A stretch of 49,210 nucleotides of DNA from Chitinophagaceae bacterium (GCA_027486835.1 JAIXOJ010000118.1:1-49210), one strand, 5' to 3'. Shown: positions 8,063 through 15,629, counted from the stretch's first letter. Program-made: numbers and translations. The notes: generated from the letters alone by a model not told the origin.

Positions 8063-8617
8063 TTATTTACTTTTTTGTTTTATCCTAATTTCTCCAAGGC
8101 TTCGGTAATATTCATTTACAGGGTCCAACATAGTTAATTTTTCGCCACAAGGGGTTTCTTTAAACACTCTTCGTTCAATTCCATTCAAATAGTCTCTAGT
8201 AAGGTCATTTTCATTTTCGGCAGTGCTTTTTGCGCCACAACCAATTTTGTCGAAATCTAAATTGACTTTGGAAATTTTTGTAACACTAGATACTCCTTTG
8301 TAATTTAAATAGGTAAAATCAAACAGCAATATGCATTCACTTCCAAAACCATCAGGAATCTTTCTACCAAAAAGACTATCGTTTTTCATAAAAATAATAC
8401 CATACCAAAGACCACCTTCATCTTCTGATATATCACAAACTATCCCCTTATATTGAGTATTATTTACCTGAACTATATCTCCAAACGCTAGGTCTAGTTT
8501 TCTATTCTTGTATTTTCCATAGTTTATTTTTAATGTTTCTGGAATTAACTGGGGAGATGTAGAATTACCGCAACCGAATAGTAAAAATGATAAAAGGAGC
8601 GAAAAACTAATTTTCAT
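8063..8617 (-). CDS. Hypothetical lipoprotein
   Basis: A 184-residue protein with a short lipoprotein signal: K2, a hydrophobic run to L13, then F-G-C16 as lipobox. The mature part is polar, with three cysteines in addition to the lipid-modified one (at about residues 83, 124 and 157), and could form a small beta-rich domain (residues 30-110). I do not recognise the family. It follows the four-span membrane protein at 8752 on the same strand after a 134-bp gap, so shared transcription is possible but not shown. No catalytic motif is visible. It is most likely periplasm-facing outer- or inner-membrane anchored. Confidence 0.72.
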   Translation of the reverse strand: MKISFSLLLSFLLFGCGNSTSPQLIPETLKINYGKYKNRKLDLAFGDIVQVNNTQYKGIVCDISEDEGGLWYGIIFMKNDSLFGRKIPDGFGSECILLFDFTYLNYKGVSSVTKISKVNLDFDKIGCGAKSTAENENDLTRDYLNGIERRVFKETPCGEKLTMLDPVNEYYRSLGEIRIKQKSK

Positions 8618-8751
8618 TGTTAAGCTATTTTAATGCCGTCCAAGGATATGCTGGACTTTGGTGAGGATTTCGATTGACATAAAGTGGTCTCATGAAATGG
8701 GCTGTTTCCTTGCGTACAAAATGCAGTTCTCGAGTCTACATTCAGGTTAGC

Positions 8752-9654
8752 TTACCATTTCTTAAATTGTAATTTCCTATTAACCTCTATTCCAATTAAC
8801 ACTACCATTGCAATAATAAATACGAAAGCAATTAAAATACAATTCTGAAATGCTTTATCCTTTGCTAATTCATTTCTCTTTTTTAAATCCAAAAAGGGCT
8901 GCCCATTTTTTGCGACGTTGGATATAGTAATGTAATCACTACCGTATCCAATTTCGTTGATAAAAGCAATAATTGTATCGCCTTTGTGTAATTCAACATT
9001 TGGCCATAAATTCTTGTGAAAGGCATAATAATGTGCTGATTCGTACCACCTAAAAGGATAATCGTAATATTCAACCGAAAATTCATAATAATAAGTAGGG
9101 TGTTTACCGCCTGTTCTCGATTCTATACAATCACTATTAAGTACTAAATCTCTTCTCACTTCTCCATTTCTTGTGTTAATTAAGTAAGATTGATTCAGAA
9201 ATTGATATTGTAAATACACTAACAAGATGCCTAAAGTAATTACATATGGTAATGCCTTATTGGAAATCCAAGCAAATCTTTTGCTATTTCTAAAGCGTTC
9301 TTGCAAGAGTTTAACTATATAATTTATCAATCCAAAGGCAGCTAGTACATAGAGCAAGCCATGAAAGGCGAATGGATTCGGACTCCCCGGGTCAACAAAA
9401 CCTGCCAATAAAAAGAAGCCCCCAATTATTGCATAGCAAACCACCGTAAACATTTGCTCTTTGATGATTCTTGCAACAATATTTTTATAGTCATCAGTTT
9501 GTTTAAATGACTCTAGCAATGCGATGGCCTCTTTATGTGATATATCGTACATCTTTAACAACTCAGGAATTGCCGACTCGTCTAGCTTACCTTCTTGCTT
9601 AAGCATCTTTAAATAACCTGACGCCTTTTGTATTTCGGTTGATTCTTTGTCCAT
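8752..9654 (-). CDS. Hypothetical membrane protein with four predicted spans
   Basis: A 300-residue protein. Residues 1-65 form a charged helical cytoplasmic head. Three hydrophobic segments follow at about 70-87, 96-115 and 134-152. A soluble, tyrosine-rich domain (about 155-265, with the stretch YYYEFSVEYYDYPFRWYES) comes next, and a final span lies near 274-292. The DUF3592-like layout (span, beta domain with a promoted ion or lipid, span) is only a loose resemblance. No enzyme motif is visible. A perfect 18-bp hairpin lies about 20 bp upstream of the start, inside the likely leader or at the end of an upstream transcript. Confidence 0.72.
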   Translation of the reverse strand: MDKESTEIQKASGYLKMLKQEGKLDESAIPELLKMYDISHKEAIALLESFKQTDDYKNIVARIIKEQMFTVVCYAIIGGFFLLAGFVDPGSPNPFAFHGLLYVLAAFGLINYIVKLLQERFRNSKRFAWISNKALPYVITLGILLVYLQYQFLNQSYLINTRNGEVRRDLVLNSDCIESRTGGKHPTYYYEFSVEYYDYPFRWYESAHYYAFHKNLWPNVELHKGDTIIAFINEIGYGSDYITISNVAKNGQPFLDLKKRNELAKDKAFQNCILIAFVFIIAMVVLIGIEVNRKLQFKKW

Positions 9655-9674
9655 AAATATTCGATAGTCACTAA

Positions 9675-9719
9675 AAAATTAATAGCCCCAAATGTGCAAG
9701 GTTTGGGGCTATTAATTTT
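9675..9719. terminator. Perfect 18-bp hairpin with flanking A/T tract
   Basis: AAAATTAATAGCCCCAAA (9675-9692) pairs perfectly with TTTGGGGCTATTAATTTT (9702-9719) around a 9-nt loop. On the minus strand a TTTTTT run follows the stem, as in an intrinsic terminator. The hairpin is only about 20 bp ahead of the 8752-9654 start codon, so it either ends a transcript from the right or sits in that gene's leader. Confidence 0.6.
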
Positions 9720-10138
9720 CAAAAGCGAAAGGTTTAGCAAAACAACTATCGGCGGGTCAATTGCTTTATCGTGTTATATTTTACAATTAGTGGCTAAAAT
9801 ATCTAGTCAGATTCAATTCCTTTTATACGAAGTGGCCTATAAAAAAAGAAACCAAAGTGATAGCTACGAAGATTTAAGCGAATGGTACTAGCGGGTTGCC
9901 TGCGCAAGCAGGGGAGGGATTGGATTTCGAAATTCCAATTATTTGTTCAGGCGACATGTTCTAAGGAACATATTGTCGAGTTGAACATACACTTCGGTGG
10001 ATTTTGTGAAGCAGACTGCAAAAACGACAAACTAGAGTTTGGCAAACATAAAGACATAGTTACGAAACTACGCCCAGCCGGGATTTTGGCAGACAATCTT
10101 GCTTAGGTACTAAACTACCCCTAGCTGAGCAGTTTAAT
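9720..10138. other. Gene-free stretch with repeat remnants
   Basis: Apart from repeat copy e at 9864-9960 I see no supported gene. Two short overlapping plus-strand reading frames here run through repeat sequence and have no recognisable product. Near the right end, TAAACT (10111-10116) and AGTTTA (10130-10135) could pair as a weak hairpin at the ParE stop. Confidence 0.5.
9864..9960 (+). repeat. Dispersed repeat, copy e (modules C then B, forward orientation)
   Basis: Module C appears at 9864-9918 (ACGAAGATTTAAGCGAATGG, then TACTAGCGGGTTGCC and a GCCTGCGCAAGCAGG hairpin). Module B appears at 9921-9960 (TGGATTTCGAAATTCCAATT, then ATTTGTTCAGGCGACATG). The order is swapped relative to the A-B-C copy at 10768, so this is a rearranged fragment. 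It lies upstream of the membrane-protein gene at 8752-9654. Confidence 0.65.
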
Positions 10139-10438
10139 TTAGTCGTTTAATCTATTTTGCAAGTCCATTCTTTCGTGCAAAATTCTTGTTATTTCAATAG
10201 GTTTATCAGTAAATTTTCTATAGAAAATAATATGGCGATTAGTTTTTAGTCCAAACAATTCAGGTTTAACTCCAAAATAGTTTTTTCCTATACTTGAATT
10301 TTCTCCAATTATGTTGCAACATTCAATTAATAATGCATAATATTTGTCTGCCTGTTGCTCTGACCATTTTTCAAATGTATAATCCCAAATTTTTTCCAAA
10401 TCTTCAACAGCTTTGTTAGTTAGTTTATAATGTACCAT
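10139..10438 (-). CDS. parE: ParE-family toxin (RelE/ParE superfamily)
   Basis: A 99-residue toxin of the ParE branch, which poisons DNA gyrase. Recognisable segments are the N-terminal Y-K-L-T-x-x-A-x-x-D-L-E-x-I-W-x-Y pattern, the Q-Q-A-D-K-Y-Y helix, the G-K-N-Y-F-G turn and a late strand pair reading NRHIIFYR and IEITRILHERMD. These match the family order and usual length of about 95-100 residues. Its start lies inside the antitoxin gene (14-nt overlap), the standard antitoxin-first arrangement. It is transcribed from the promoter ahead of parD. Confidence 0.93.
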   Translation of the reverse strand: MVHYKLTNKAVEDLEKIWDYTFEKWSEQQADKYYALLIECCNIIGENSSIGKNYFGVKPELFGLKTNRHIIFYRKFTDKPIEITRILHERMDLQNRLND

Positions 10439-10679
10439 TGATTTTTCTTTTGGCTTTTAATTCTTTAAGGTGTTTGTCAGGATTAAAGTCTTCTACTACA
10501 CCACTATCAATTCCTTCTTGAATTGCTTGTCTTAATGCAATCATTTTACTTTCTTCATCTTCTAAAAGTCGAAGTCCTGCTCTAATAACTTCACTAACAT
10601 TTTTATATCGTCCTAAAGAAACTTGGCTACTTACAAAATTGTCAAAATAATTACCAAGTGAAATTGATGTATTTTTCAT
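10425..10679 (-). CDS. parD: ParD-family ribbon-helix-helix antitoxin
   Basis: An 84-residue antitoxin. The N-terminal strand and helices NTSISLGNYFDNFV and RYKNVSEVIRAGLRLLE form the ribbon-helix-helix DNA-binding domain of ParD (residues 3-50). The C-terminal half (EESKMIALRQAIQEG, then SGVVEDFNP) is the toxin-wrapping tail typical of the family. It overlaps the toxin gene and is preceded by a promoter whose spacer contains a dyad fit for ribbon-helix-helix binding, so autorepression is very likely. Repeat copy f lies upstream. Confidence 0.94.
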   Translation of the reverse strand: MKNTSISLGNYFDNFVSSQVSLGRYKNVSEVIRAGLRLLEDEESKMIALRQAIQEGIDSGVVEDFNPDKHLKELKAKRKINGTL

Positions 10680-10695
10680 TTTATAAAACTTTCCT

Positions 10696-10724
10696 CAAAA
10701 ATACCAAATATTGGTAAATGTCAA
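10696..10724 (-). promoter_or_regulatory. parDE promoter with overlapping dyad operator
   Basis: On the minus strand, TTG (10724-10722) and TATTTTTG (10703-10696) are 21 bp apart first base to first base, an excellent TTG / TAnnTTTG promoter. The spacer holds the dyad TACCAATATTTGGTA (10716-10702), with TACCAA and TTGGTA arms around TAT. A repressor bound there would block RNA polymerase, fitting autoregulation by ParD. Confidence 0.65.
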
Positions 10725-10767
10725 GATGAAATTTACTTTAGTTAGCGTGTTTCAGAAAAATAGCCCA

Positions 10768-11035
10768 CAACGTTTTGCGGCTTGGCGTTTGTTAAGGAAT
10801 GCGTATTCCTACAGACCATAACGAAGATCAATAATTGAAATATGTATGATGTTTTATTCATAAGCTAAATGTATTGCTTCATTACAACTTGCAGATAACT
10901 AGGATTTCACAATCCCAGTTATCTGTTTAGACGATTTGCAATTCGGAAAATATCACACAGTTGTAGAAGTTAGCGAAGACCTAAGCGAACGGTACGAGCG
11001 GCAAGCTCGCACCAGCGAGGGGAATTATAAATTGT
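10768..11035 (+). repeat. Dispersed repeat, copy f, the most complete (A-B-C, forward)
   Basis: Module A is 10768-10871 (ACGTTTTGCGGCTTGGCG, then GGAATGCGTATTCC, then GATGTTTTATTCATAAGC). Module B is 10901-10940 (AGGATTTCACAATCCCAG, then TTATCTGTTTAGACGATTTG). Module C is 10971-11035 (GCGAAGACCTAAGCGAACGG, then a GAGCGGCAAGCTC hairpin). Modules A and B each hold a short palindrome. This copy defines the order and lies directly upstream of parDE. The rest of the 10680-11250 gap is A/T-rich, with no gene seen. Confidence 0.72.
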
Positions 11036-11250
11036 AAGTCAGCAATACTCCTGTTAGCATTTCCTTTTAACCAATTTAGTAGTTTCAAAACTAAATTTCT
11101 TTCTTCCATAAAAATAGCGAATAGAATAATTGATTCGAAATTAATATATATATAATTTGGGTAATTGTAATCTCAATAAGTTTTTAAATAGCTTAATTAA
11201 AACTGAAAATATAGTACATAAGATAAGCATACACCAAAAAGGGCTTGTAA

Positions 11251-12087
11251 CTATGACTTAGAAAACCATATCTCAAAATGTCCTGGCCTAGTTCCACGAC
11301 CATTTCCAGGTACTTTTTGAGGAACTTCATTTATTGGTAATTTAGAGTATTGACTTTTGATAATTGAAATCAATCTTAATGCATCAGTTAGTTCTTCCTC
11401 TCTGTAGTATCGTACTTCAATTTTGGATGGAAAATCCAACCTATTAGCTGAGATATTAGGCGTAGCAACTAAAAAATTTTCGCTTAATAAAGCGGATTGG
11501 ATATCCTTAGCTATTTCCATTTGTTTCCCATCGCTAATTTGAATGTAAACTCTTGGCTTTAAATTATTATATGAAGAAACTAAAGGACTCTCTTTCAAGT
11601 CTATTTGATTAGTTATTTTTTCTTTTTCGTTTATCTGTTTTTCTGTAGGATTTTTTATTGTGTCAAGTTTTTCCTTTTCTTTTTTTAATTTAATATACTC
11701 TTGATATTCAATCTTAAGTGTATCATGATAATCTTTCCAAGATTTTTTTAAGTCCCCACTTGGTGCCACAATTGAGAGGTATTTTGACAATTGAAATCTT
11801 TCTTGTATTCCGTCAACCTTTTTAACATCTTGAACATACTTATCAAAATATTCAAGTTCTTTCACATCTTGCTCTCGTTCTCTGAATAAATTGCTGATAA
11901 TCAACGTAACTGTTGCAATGGCAACAGAAACAATAGTATATTTTGAGAGGTCAATCATTTTATCTAATTTATCTAATGGGATATCTCCTTTTTTTATTGC
12001 ATAAATTGCAAAAAATAAACCAAGGATTGCAATTAAAATGAAAATACCGTAAAGGATAAATGATATTGTTCCTGTATTAGTTAACAT
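11251..12087 (-). CDS. Two-span membrane protein with coiled coil and LytR_C-like C-terminal domain
   Basis: A 278-residue protein. Two membrane segments (about 10-30 and 48-66) precede a charged linker beginning EREQDVKELEYFDKYV and containing a predicted coiled coil (about 128-170). The last 100 residues read as an alpha-beta domain of the LytR C-terminal type: YIQISDGKQMEIAKDI, then EVRYYREEELTDALRL, then HFEIWF at the end. I recall this membrane-plus-linker head from proteins carrying varied output domains in accessory regions, but could not check it. The role is unknown. A membrane sensor in stress or phage response is a guess. Repeat copy g lies directly upstream. Confidence 0.7.
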   Translation of the reverse strand: MLTNTGTISFILYGIFILIAILGLFFAIYAIKKGDIPLDKLDKMIDLSKYTIVSVAIATVTLIISNLFREREQDVKELEYFDKYVQDVKKVDGIQERFQLSKYLSIVAPSGDLKKSWKDYHDTLKIEYQEYIKLKKEKEKLDTIKNPTEKQINEKEKITNQIDLKESPLVSSYNNLKPRVYIQISDGKQMEIAKDIQSALLSENFLVATPNISANRLDFPSKIEVRYYREEELTDALRLISIIKSQYSKLPINEVPQKVPGNGRGTRPGHFEIWFSKS

Positions 12088-12179
12088 AACTGTCGTTTTT
12101 TATTTTATATTTTAAATGGGGAAATAGAATTGTAATATTTTAAAAAATAAACAAAAAATCTACCAATGTAAGAAACAAA

Positions 12180-12361
12180 TGATTGGAATATTGTTTATAT
12201 TTTGTTCATAAGCCAATTTATCAGTGTAGCAAGGATGATTGCAAATGTGTTTTAGAAATCCTAATTATCTGTTCAAACGAAATGCCCTATTTAACATGTC
12301 GCCTAGCGGATTTGGAAATGCCATTTATCTATTTTGTCGTCATGCCCTACATAACATGTCG
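12180..12361 (+). repeat. Dispersed repeat, copy g (end of A plus two tandem B modules)
   Basis: The end of module A is at 12183-12225 (TATTTTGTTCATAAGCCAAT). It is followed by two B-like units 60 bp apart: TAGAAATCCTAATTATCTG at 12253 and TGGAAATGCCATTTATCTA at 12313, each ending in AACATGTCG. Short reading frames across this stretch are repeat-derived. Nothing else is seen in the 12088-12435 gap. Confidence 0.65.
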
Positions 12362-12435
12362 TCCAATGGAATAACGAAAAGCCCCAACTGTAGTAATTAC
12401 GAGGTTGTTTTCGGCGATTGTTCTTTAAGTTAGGT

Positions 12436-13338
12436 TTAGGATTTATCTCTCTTGCATTTATACCAATCTTTCAAAAGTTTAGGTCTTTCCTTTGAACTTG
12501 AAAAAGCTAGAGGATGATATTCATTTTTTTGATTAGGAATTATTAAAAGAGATTCGTCCATATTTTTTAAGAAAGAGAATTCTTCGAGTAAAGGTTTAAA
12601 ATGACTGACTCCATTTTCATGGAGACAATTATAGAAAATGAAGACTAATTCATATGCAGATAAAGAAGCTCTCAGTATTGAAGAGTATTTGAACTTTTGG
12701 GTTTCTGAAATTTCGGAATTTTTAATAAACTTCAAAACGTGGTATAAAAATCTAAAATAGTGGTGCAAATCATGCTTGTAGTGATTTTGAAAAAAATCGT
12801 ATGATTTATTAATATATTCTACAGTCTTGTTGTCAGCAATTACCTTTTTCAAGTCAATATACATAGATCTAAAACACTCATAACCTGTAGCTTTTATAAG
12901 GCTAGGATTATTTGCGTCTCTGATGTCCATTGAATCAAGAATTTTCTTGTGGTGATCCAACAGTCGAAAAAAAGTGTCCTCGAATCTTTGTTGCATAATG
13001 TACTTTTCTTGAAGTCTATTTGCACGATACTGAATCCAAAATGCTAAAAAGGTTAAAAATGCCGCAAGTAAAGCAATTACTGGGCCTAATGTTCCTCCAA
13101 ATGTATCCCCAATCGGTCCTGTTACATTCGGACTATTAGTACTTGTAATAGTGGTTGTCAATGTATCGATTTTGGAAATGTTTTTATTGATTTCTGTCGT
13201 AGAGAAAGTATTGCTGTAAATATTTGTAAACCATCTCGGAATAAAGCTGACAAACGGTTTAAAAAGAATAATCAGAAGAAACCCAATAATAATTGGTAAC
13301 CCCCATAGTTTAATGTGTTCCATTATTTTATTATTCAT
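12436..13338 (-). CDS. Putative phage abortive-infection protein (AbiC-like membrane protein)
   Basis: A 300-residue protein with membrane spans near residues 12-32 and 82-102. The segment LGPVIALLAAFLTFLAFWIQ is followed by a short coiled linker (IQYRANRLQEK). The cytoplasmic C-terminal 180 residues are helical and carry the pattern I associate with the putative AbiC family (PF16872): RFEDTFFRLLDHHK near 119-132, HHYFRFLYHVLKFI, SSILRASLSAYELVFIFYNC and FKPLLEEF. These families are linked to abortive infection, but the mechanism is not established. The gene stands alone between repeat copies g and h. The start at 13338 or the ATG at 13323 are both possible. Confidence 0.78.
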   Translation of the reverse strand: MNNKIMEHIKLWGLPIIIGFLLIILFKPFVSFIPRWFTNIYSNTFSTTEINKNISKIDTLTTTITSTNSPNVTGPIGDTFGGTLGPVIALLAAFLTFLAFWIQYRANRLQEKYIMQQRFEDTFFRLLDHHKKILDSMDIRDANNPSLIKATGYECFRSMYIDLKKVIADNKTVEYINKSYDFFQNHYKHDLHHYFRFLYHVLKFIKNSEISETQKFKYSSILRASLSAYELVFIFYNCLHENGVSHFKPLLEEFSFLKNMDESLLIIPNQKNEYHPLAFSSSKERPKLLKDWYKCKRDKS

Positions 13339-13362
13339 GTAATTATATTTTTATTACTTGGT

Positions 13363-13550
13363 TAGTTATAAGCTGCCACCTAACAAAAATGCTTTGTACT
13401 GTTGTGGAATTAGCATTCCGTCAGCCCATAACTGAATCACAATGATTACTATATTGTTGAAATTTTATTAATACCAAATTTGCAAATAGATTACTTTTAT
13501 TGAAAACGTGTTTTTGGAAATCCCAATCATCTATTCAGAGGAAACGCCCT
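13363..13550 (+). repeat. Dispersed repeat, copy h (modules A and B, forward orientation)
   Basis: Module A is 13363-13482 (GGAATTAGCATTCC palindrome, then GTCAGCCCATAACTGAATC and GAAATTTTATTAATACCAAA). Module B is 13511-13550 (TTTTTGGAAATCCCAATC, then ATCTATTCAGAGGAAACGCC). It lies directly upstream of the AbiC-like gene and just past the end of the amidase gene. Confidence 0.7.
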
Positions 13551-13576
13551 TTCGCATTTGTATCCAAAATAATTAT

Positions 13577-14521
13577 TTATTCCAACTCTTTACCTAATAC
13601 TGATTTCTGTAATTCTTTCATCGGGAATAAAGGTCCAGGATCTATTTTCCTAGACTGGCTAATATCATCATGGCCCACGATAATGTCAATGTTATAATTT
13701 GATCTTAACAGTTTGCACAATTGTGTTACGGTTGAAATTTGCTCTGGTGAATAATTATGCCAATATTTTTCTACAGTTTCATTTTTGTGTTTGGCTTTAG
13801 TTATCTCATCAGCGGGTATTTCTTTTTTATCAACGACTCCGTAAAATTTATTCTCATTGATTTTATTTACATTAAGTCCATTGACTAATTCTATTCCAAT
13901 CGAAAAGGAATTTAAATGATTCAGACTTTTGTATTGTGACATACCAGCGTGCCATGCTATATAATTAAATGGAACCAATTGAGTAATATTTCCTTCTCTA
14001 TCTATAATGATATGACATGAAGCTTTTGCTTTGTCATTTGTTAACCATTTTACACTAGAAGTGATGGACAATGATTGTGTACTGTGAATTACAATGGCTT
14101 TTAAATCAGTAATTGATACTTTTCCTGAGGTATTCGGGGATAACTCATATTTTACTTTAGCACCACGTAAAAGATTGTTTTCAATTCTTAAGGGGCCATC
14201 AGATGTTTTTGGTAATACGATATCTTTATAAATCTCAGAAATATTAAGAGGTAAATTATTAATTAAATCCTTCTGAGTTTCTTTAGTAAATGGAACACCC
14301 GAATATTTATCAATTACTTCGGTTGCCCACTCTCGAATATTTACATTTTCTTTCGTCGGTTGTTGATTTAATATGTTTATTGCTAATTCTACGAATTTAC
14401 CCTGAATTTCTCTTTCTTTAATTGATTTGGTAAAGTCATTTCCAATATAAGCTACAACTAGGGGTATTGCGAGGATACTTATCATATTGGCAAAAGTTTT
14501 TAATTTTTCTATAAAAGTCAT
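13577..14521 (-). CDS. Membrane-anchored N-acetylmuramoyl-L-alanine amidase (Amidase_2 / PGRP fold)
   Basis: A 314-residue protein. Residues 8-28 are a single membrane anchor, followed by a helical segment (about 29-100, with IREWATEVIDKYSGVPFT) that I have seen as a stand-alone unit in accessory proteins. Residues about 140-305 form an Amidase_2 domain that cuts the amide bond between muramic acid and L-alanine in peptidoglycan. Zinc-ligand candidates are the histidine in AIVIHST, the histidine in IVGHDDI and the aspartate in KIDPGPLFP. The WHAG and SIGIELVNG motifs also fit. The pairing of this head with an amidase is unusual. Possible roles are wall turnover, lysis after phage entry or competition. 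None is proven. Confidence 0.82.
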   Translation of the reverse strand: MTFIEKLKTFANMISILAIPLVVAYIGNDFTKSIKEREIQGKFVELAINILNQQPTKENVNIREWATEVIDKYSGVPFTKETQKDLINNLPLNISEIYKDIVLPKTSDGPLRIENNLLRGAKVKYELSPNTSGKVSITDLKAIVIHSTQSLSITSSVKWLTNDKAKASCHIIIDREGNITQLVPFNYIAWHAGMSQYKSLNHLNSFSIGIELVNGLNVNKINENKFYGVVDKKEIPADEITKAKHKNETVEKYWHNYSPEQISTVTQLCKLLRSNYNIDIIVGHDDISQSRKIDPGPLFPMKELQKSVLGKELE

Positions 14522-14686
14522 AATTTATTAATTTATTAAATCTGCTTTTGAATTTGTGTAAATAAAAAATTTAGAAAATTTAGCAGGGTAGATAAATTAA
14601 AATAAATTTATTTTATTTCATAAGATCTAAAATCACCAAAAAATAGGTTTATCATAAACAATCTCACAATTATAAATCTAACCCCA

Positions 14687-15385
14687 CTACACCCCCCCCT
14701 TCGGCGGATTCTTACCTTTCCTCGGCTTAGAAGGCGGATCTATCTTTCTTCGAGCAATTAAATACAATTGATAAAAATCAGGATTATTCTCTGCAACATT
14801 GCTAAACATCGCTTCGTCTAAGGTTTTCAACTCTTTGGTAAGGGTTCTAAAATAGCTGCCTAAATCTTGCGTTACCTTAATACCAGAAGTGCTGCTTTGC
14901 TGCTGGTTGTCTTCTTTTTCGTTTAAGCTGTCAAGCAATGCAGCTAATTCATCGTTTTTGGCGGCGGTTACGCCACAACCGGCTGCTTTAGCATCTTTTT
15001 CTAGTAACCTAGACTGGGTCAATACCCAGGTAGCTCGGTCAACAATAGCTTGTTCTCCTCCTTCGTTAAAACTCTTTTTCGTAAAAGAGGCATCTGTAGC
15101 CAATTCGGTGTTATTTATTTGATTGGCTAGTAATTTTAATCTTAAGGCGGCTCTATAGCCTTTGTCCTTTAAAGTGCTCAATACTTTATTCTTATCTAGT
15201 GTAGCGCCACCTCCCTTGCCGCCTTTTGTTGAGCTGGCCGCTTTCATGTTTTTAGCCAAATTGATTAGGTTATCTATCGTGAGTACAATCACTAAATACA
15301 TAGACCAAATGGCTTTGGAGTCGGGATTAAAAGTGGTTAAGACGTTGCTTAACATTTTAAATCTGCTAACTTGGTACTTGTTCAT
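14687..15385 (-). CDS. Orphan helical protein of a Bacteroidota family, unknown function
   Basis: A 232-residue predicted helical protein without signal peptide. It begins KYQVSRFKMLSNVL, has a low-complexity glycine/lysine patch near residues 53-60, and ends with YFRTLTKELKTLDEAMF, the NPDFYQLYLIARRKID motif and a basic proline-rich tail. From memory it matches a Bacteroidota-only family of helical proteins whose ends read like FYxxYxxARxxxD. I could not check this and no function is known to me. About 1.2 kb upstream on the same strand lies a 22-unit array of 21-bp repeats. The other orphan protein in the window (33731) also has a phased array upstream. Confidence 0.78.
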   Translation of the reverse strand: MNKYQVSRFKMLSNVLTTFNPDSKAIWSMYLVIVLTIDNLINLAKNMKAASSTKGGKGGGATLDKNKVLSTLKDKGYRAALRLKLLANQINNTELATDASFTKKSFNEGGEQAIVDRATWVLTQSRLLEKDAKAAGCGVTAAKNDELAALLDSLNEKEDNQQQSSTSGIKVTQDLGSYFRTLTKELKTLDEAMFSNVAENNPDFYQLYLIARRKIDPPSKPRKGKNPPKGGV

Positions 15386-15500
15386 AACAAAATATTTTAG
15401 ATCATTACTTTATTAATGAAACAAAACTATCTATTTTTTTGAATTGGGTAAAACAACGTTTGAAAAATGTGCATTTTTGTTGGAATATTCGGTAGATAGT

Positions 15501-15629
15501 TTATTTTACTAGGTTAAAAAGCCTGTTATTCGTTAAGTTCCATGCAAAATTGGTATTTGAACCAATAATACCGAGCATTAAAATTAATGTATAACCAGTA
15601 ATTAATTCAGCCCAAAAAGTTGATTTCAT
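15501..15629 (-). CDS. Possible 42-residue membrane protein
   Basis: A short reading frame with ATG at 15629-15627 and TAA at 15503-15501. The product begins MKSTFWAELITGY and continues TLILMLGIIGSNTNFAW, giving one hydrophobic segment (about residues 9-24) and a polar C-terminus ending LFNLVK. It lies 115 bp upstream of the 14687-15385 gene on the same strand. The basic-then-hydrophobic layout and the lack of internal stops are suggestive. No homology, promoter or ribosome binding site supports it. Confidence 0.35.
   Translation of the reverse strand: MKSTFWAELITGYTLILMLGIIGSNTNFAWNLTNNRLFNLVK

Noticed and set aside
9694-10106. Two short plus-strand genes
   Set aside because: The frames cross a hairpin and repeat copy e, have no recognisable domain, and differ in frame. 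They are most likely chance openings.
12183-12433. Two overlapping 63-64 residue plus-strand genes
   Set aside because: Both are translations of repeat copy g in two frames.
1-14600. Classic integron with integrase and attC sites
   Set aside because: No tyrosine recombinase gene is in the window, and I could not find matched RYYYAAC / GTTRRRY core pairs at the repeat copies. The array idea is kept only as cassette-like.
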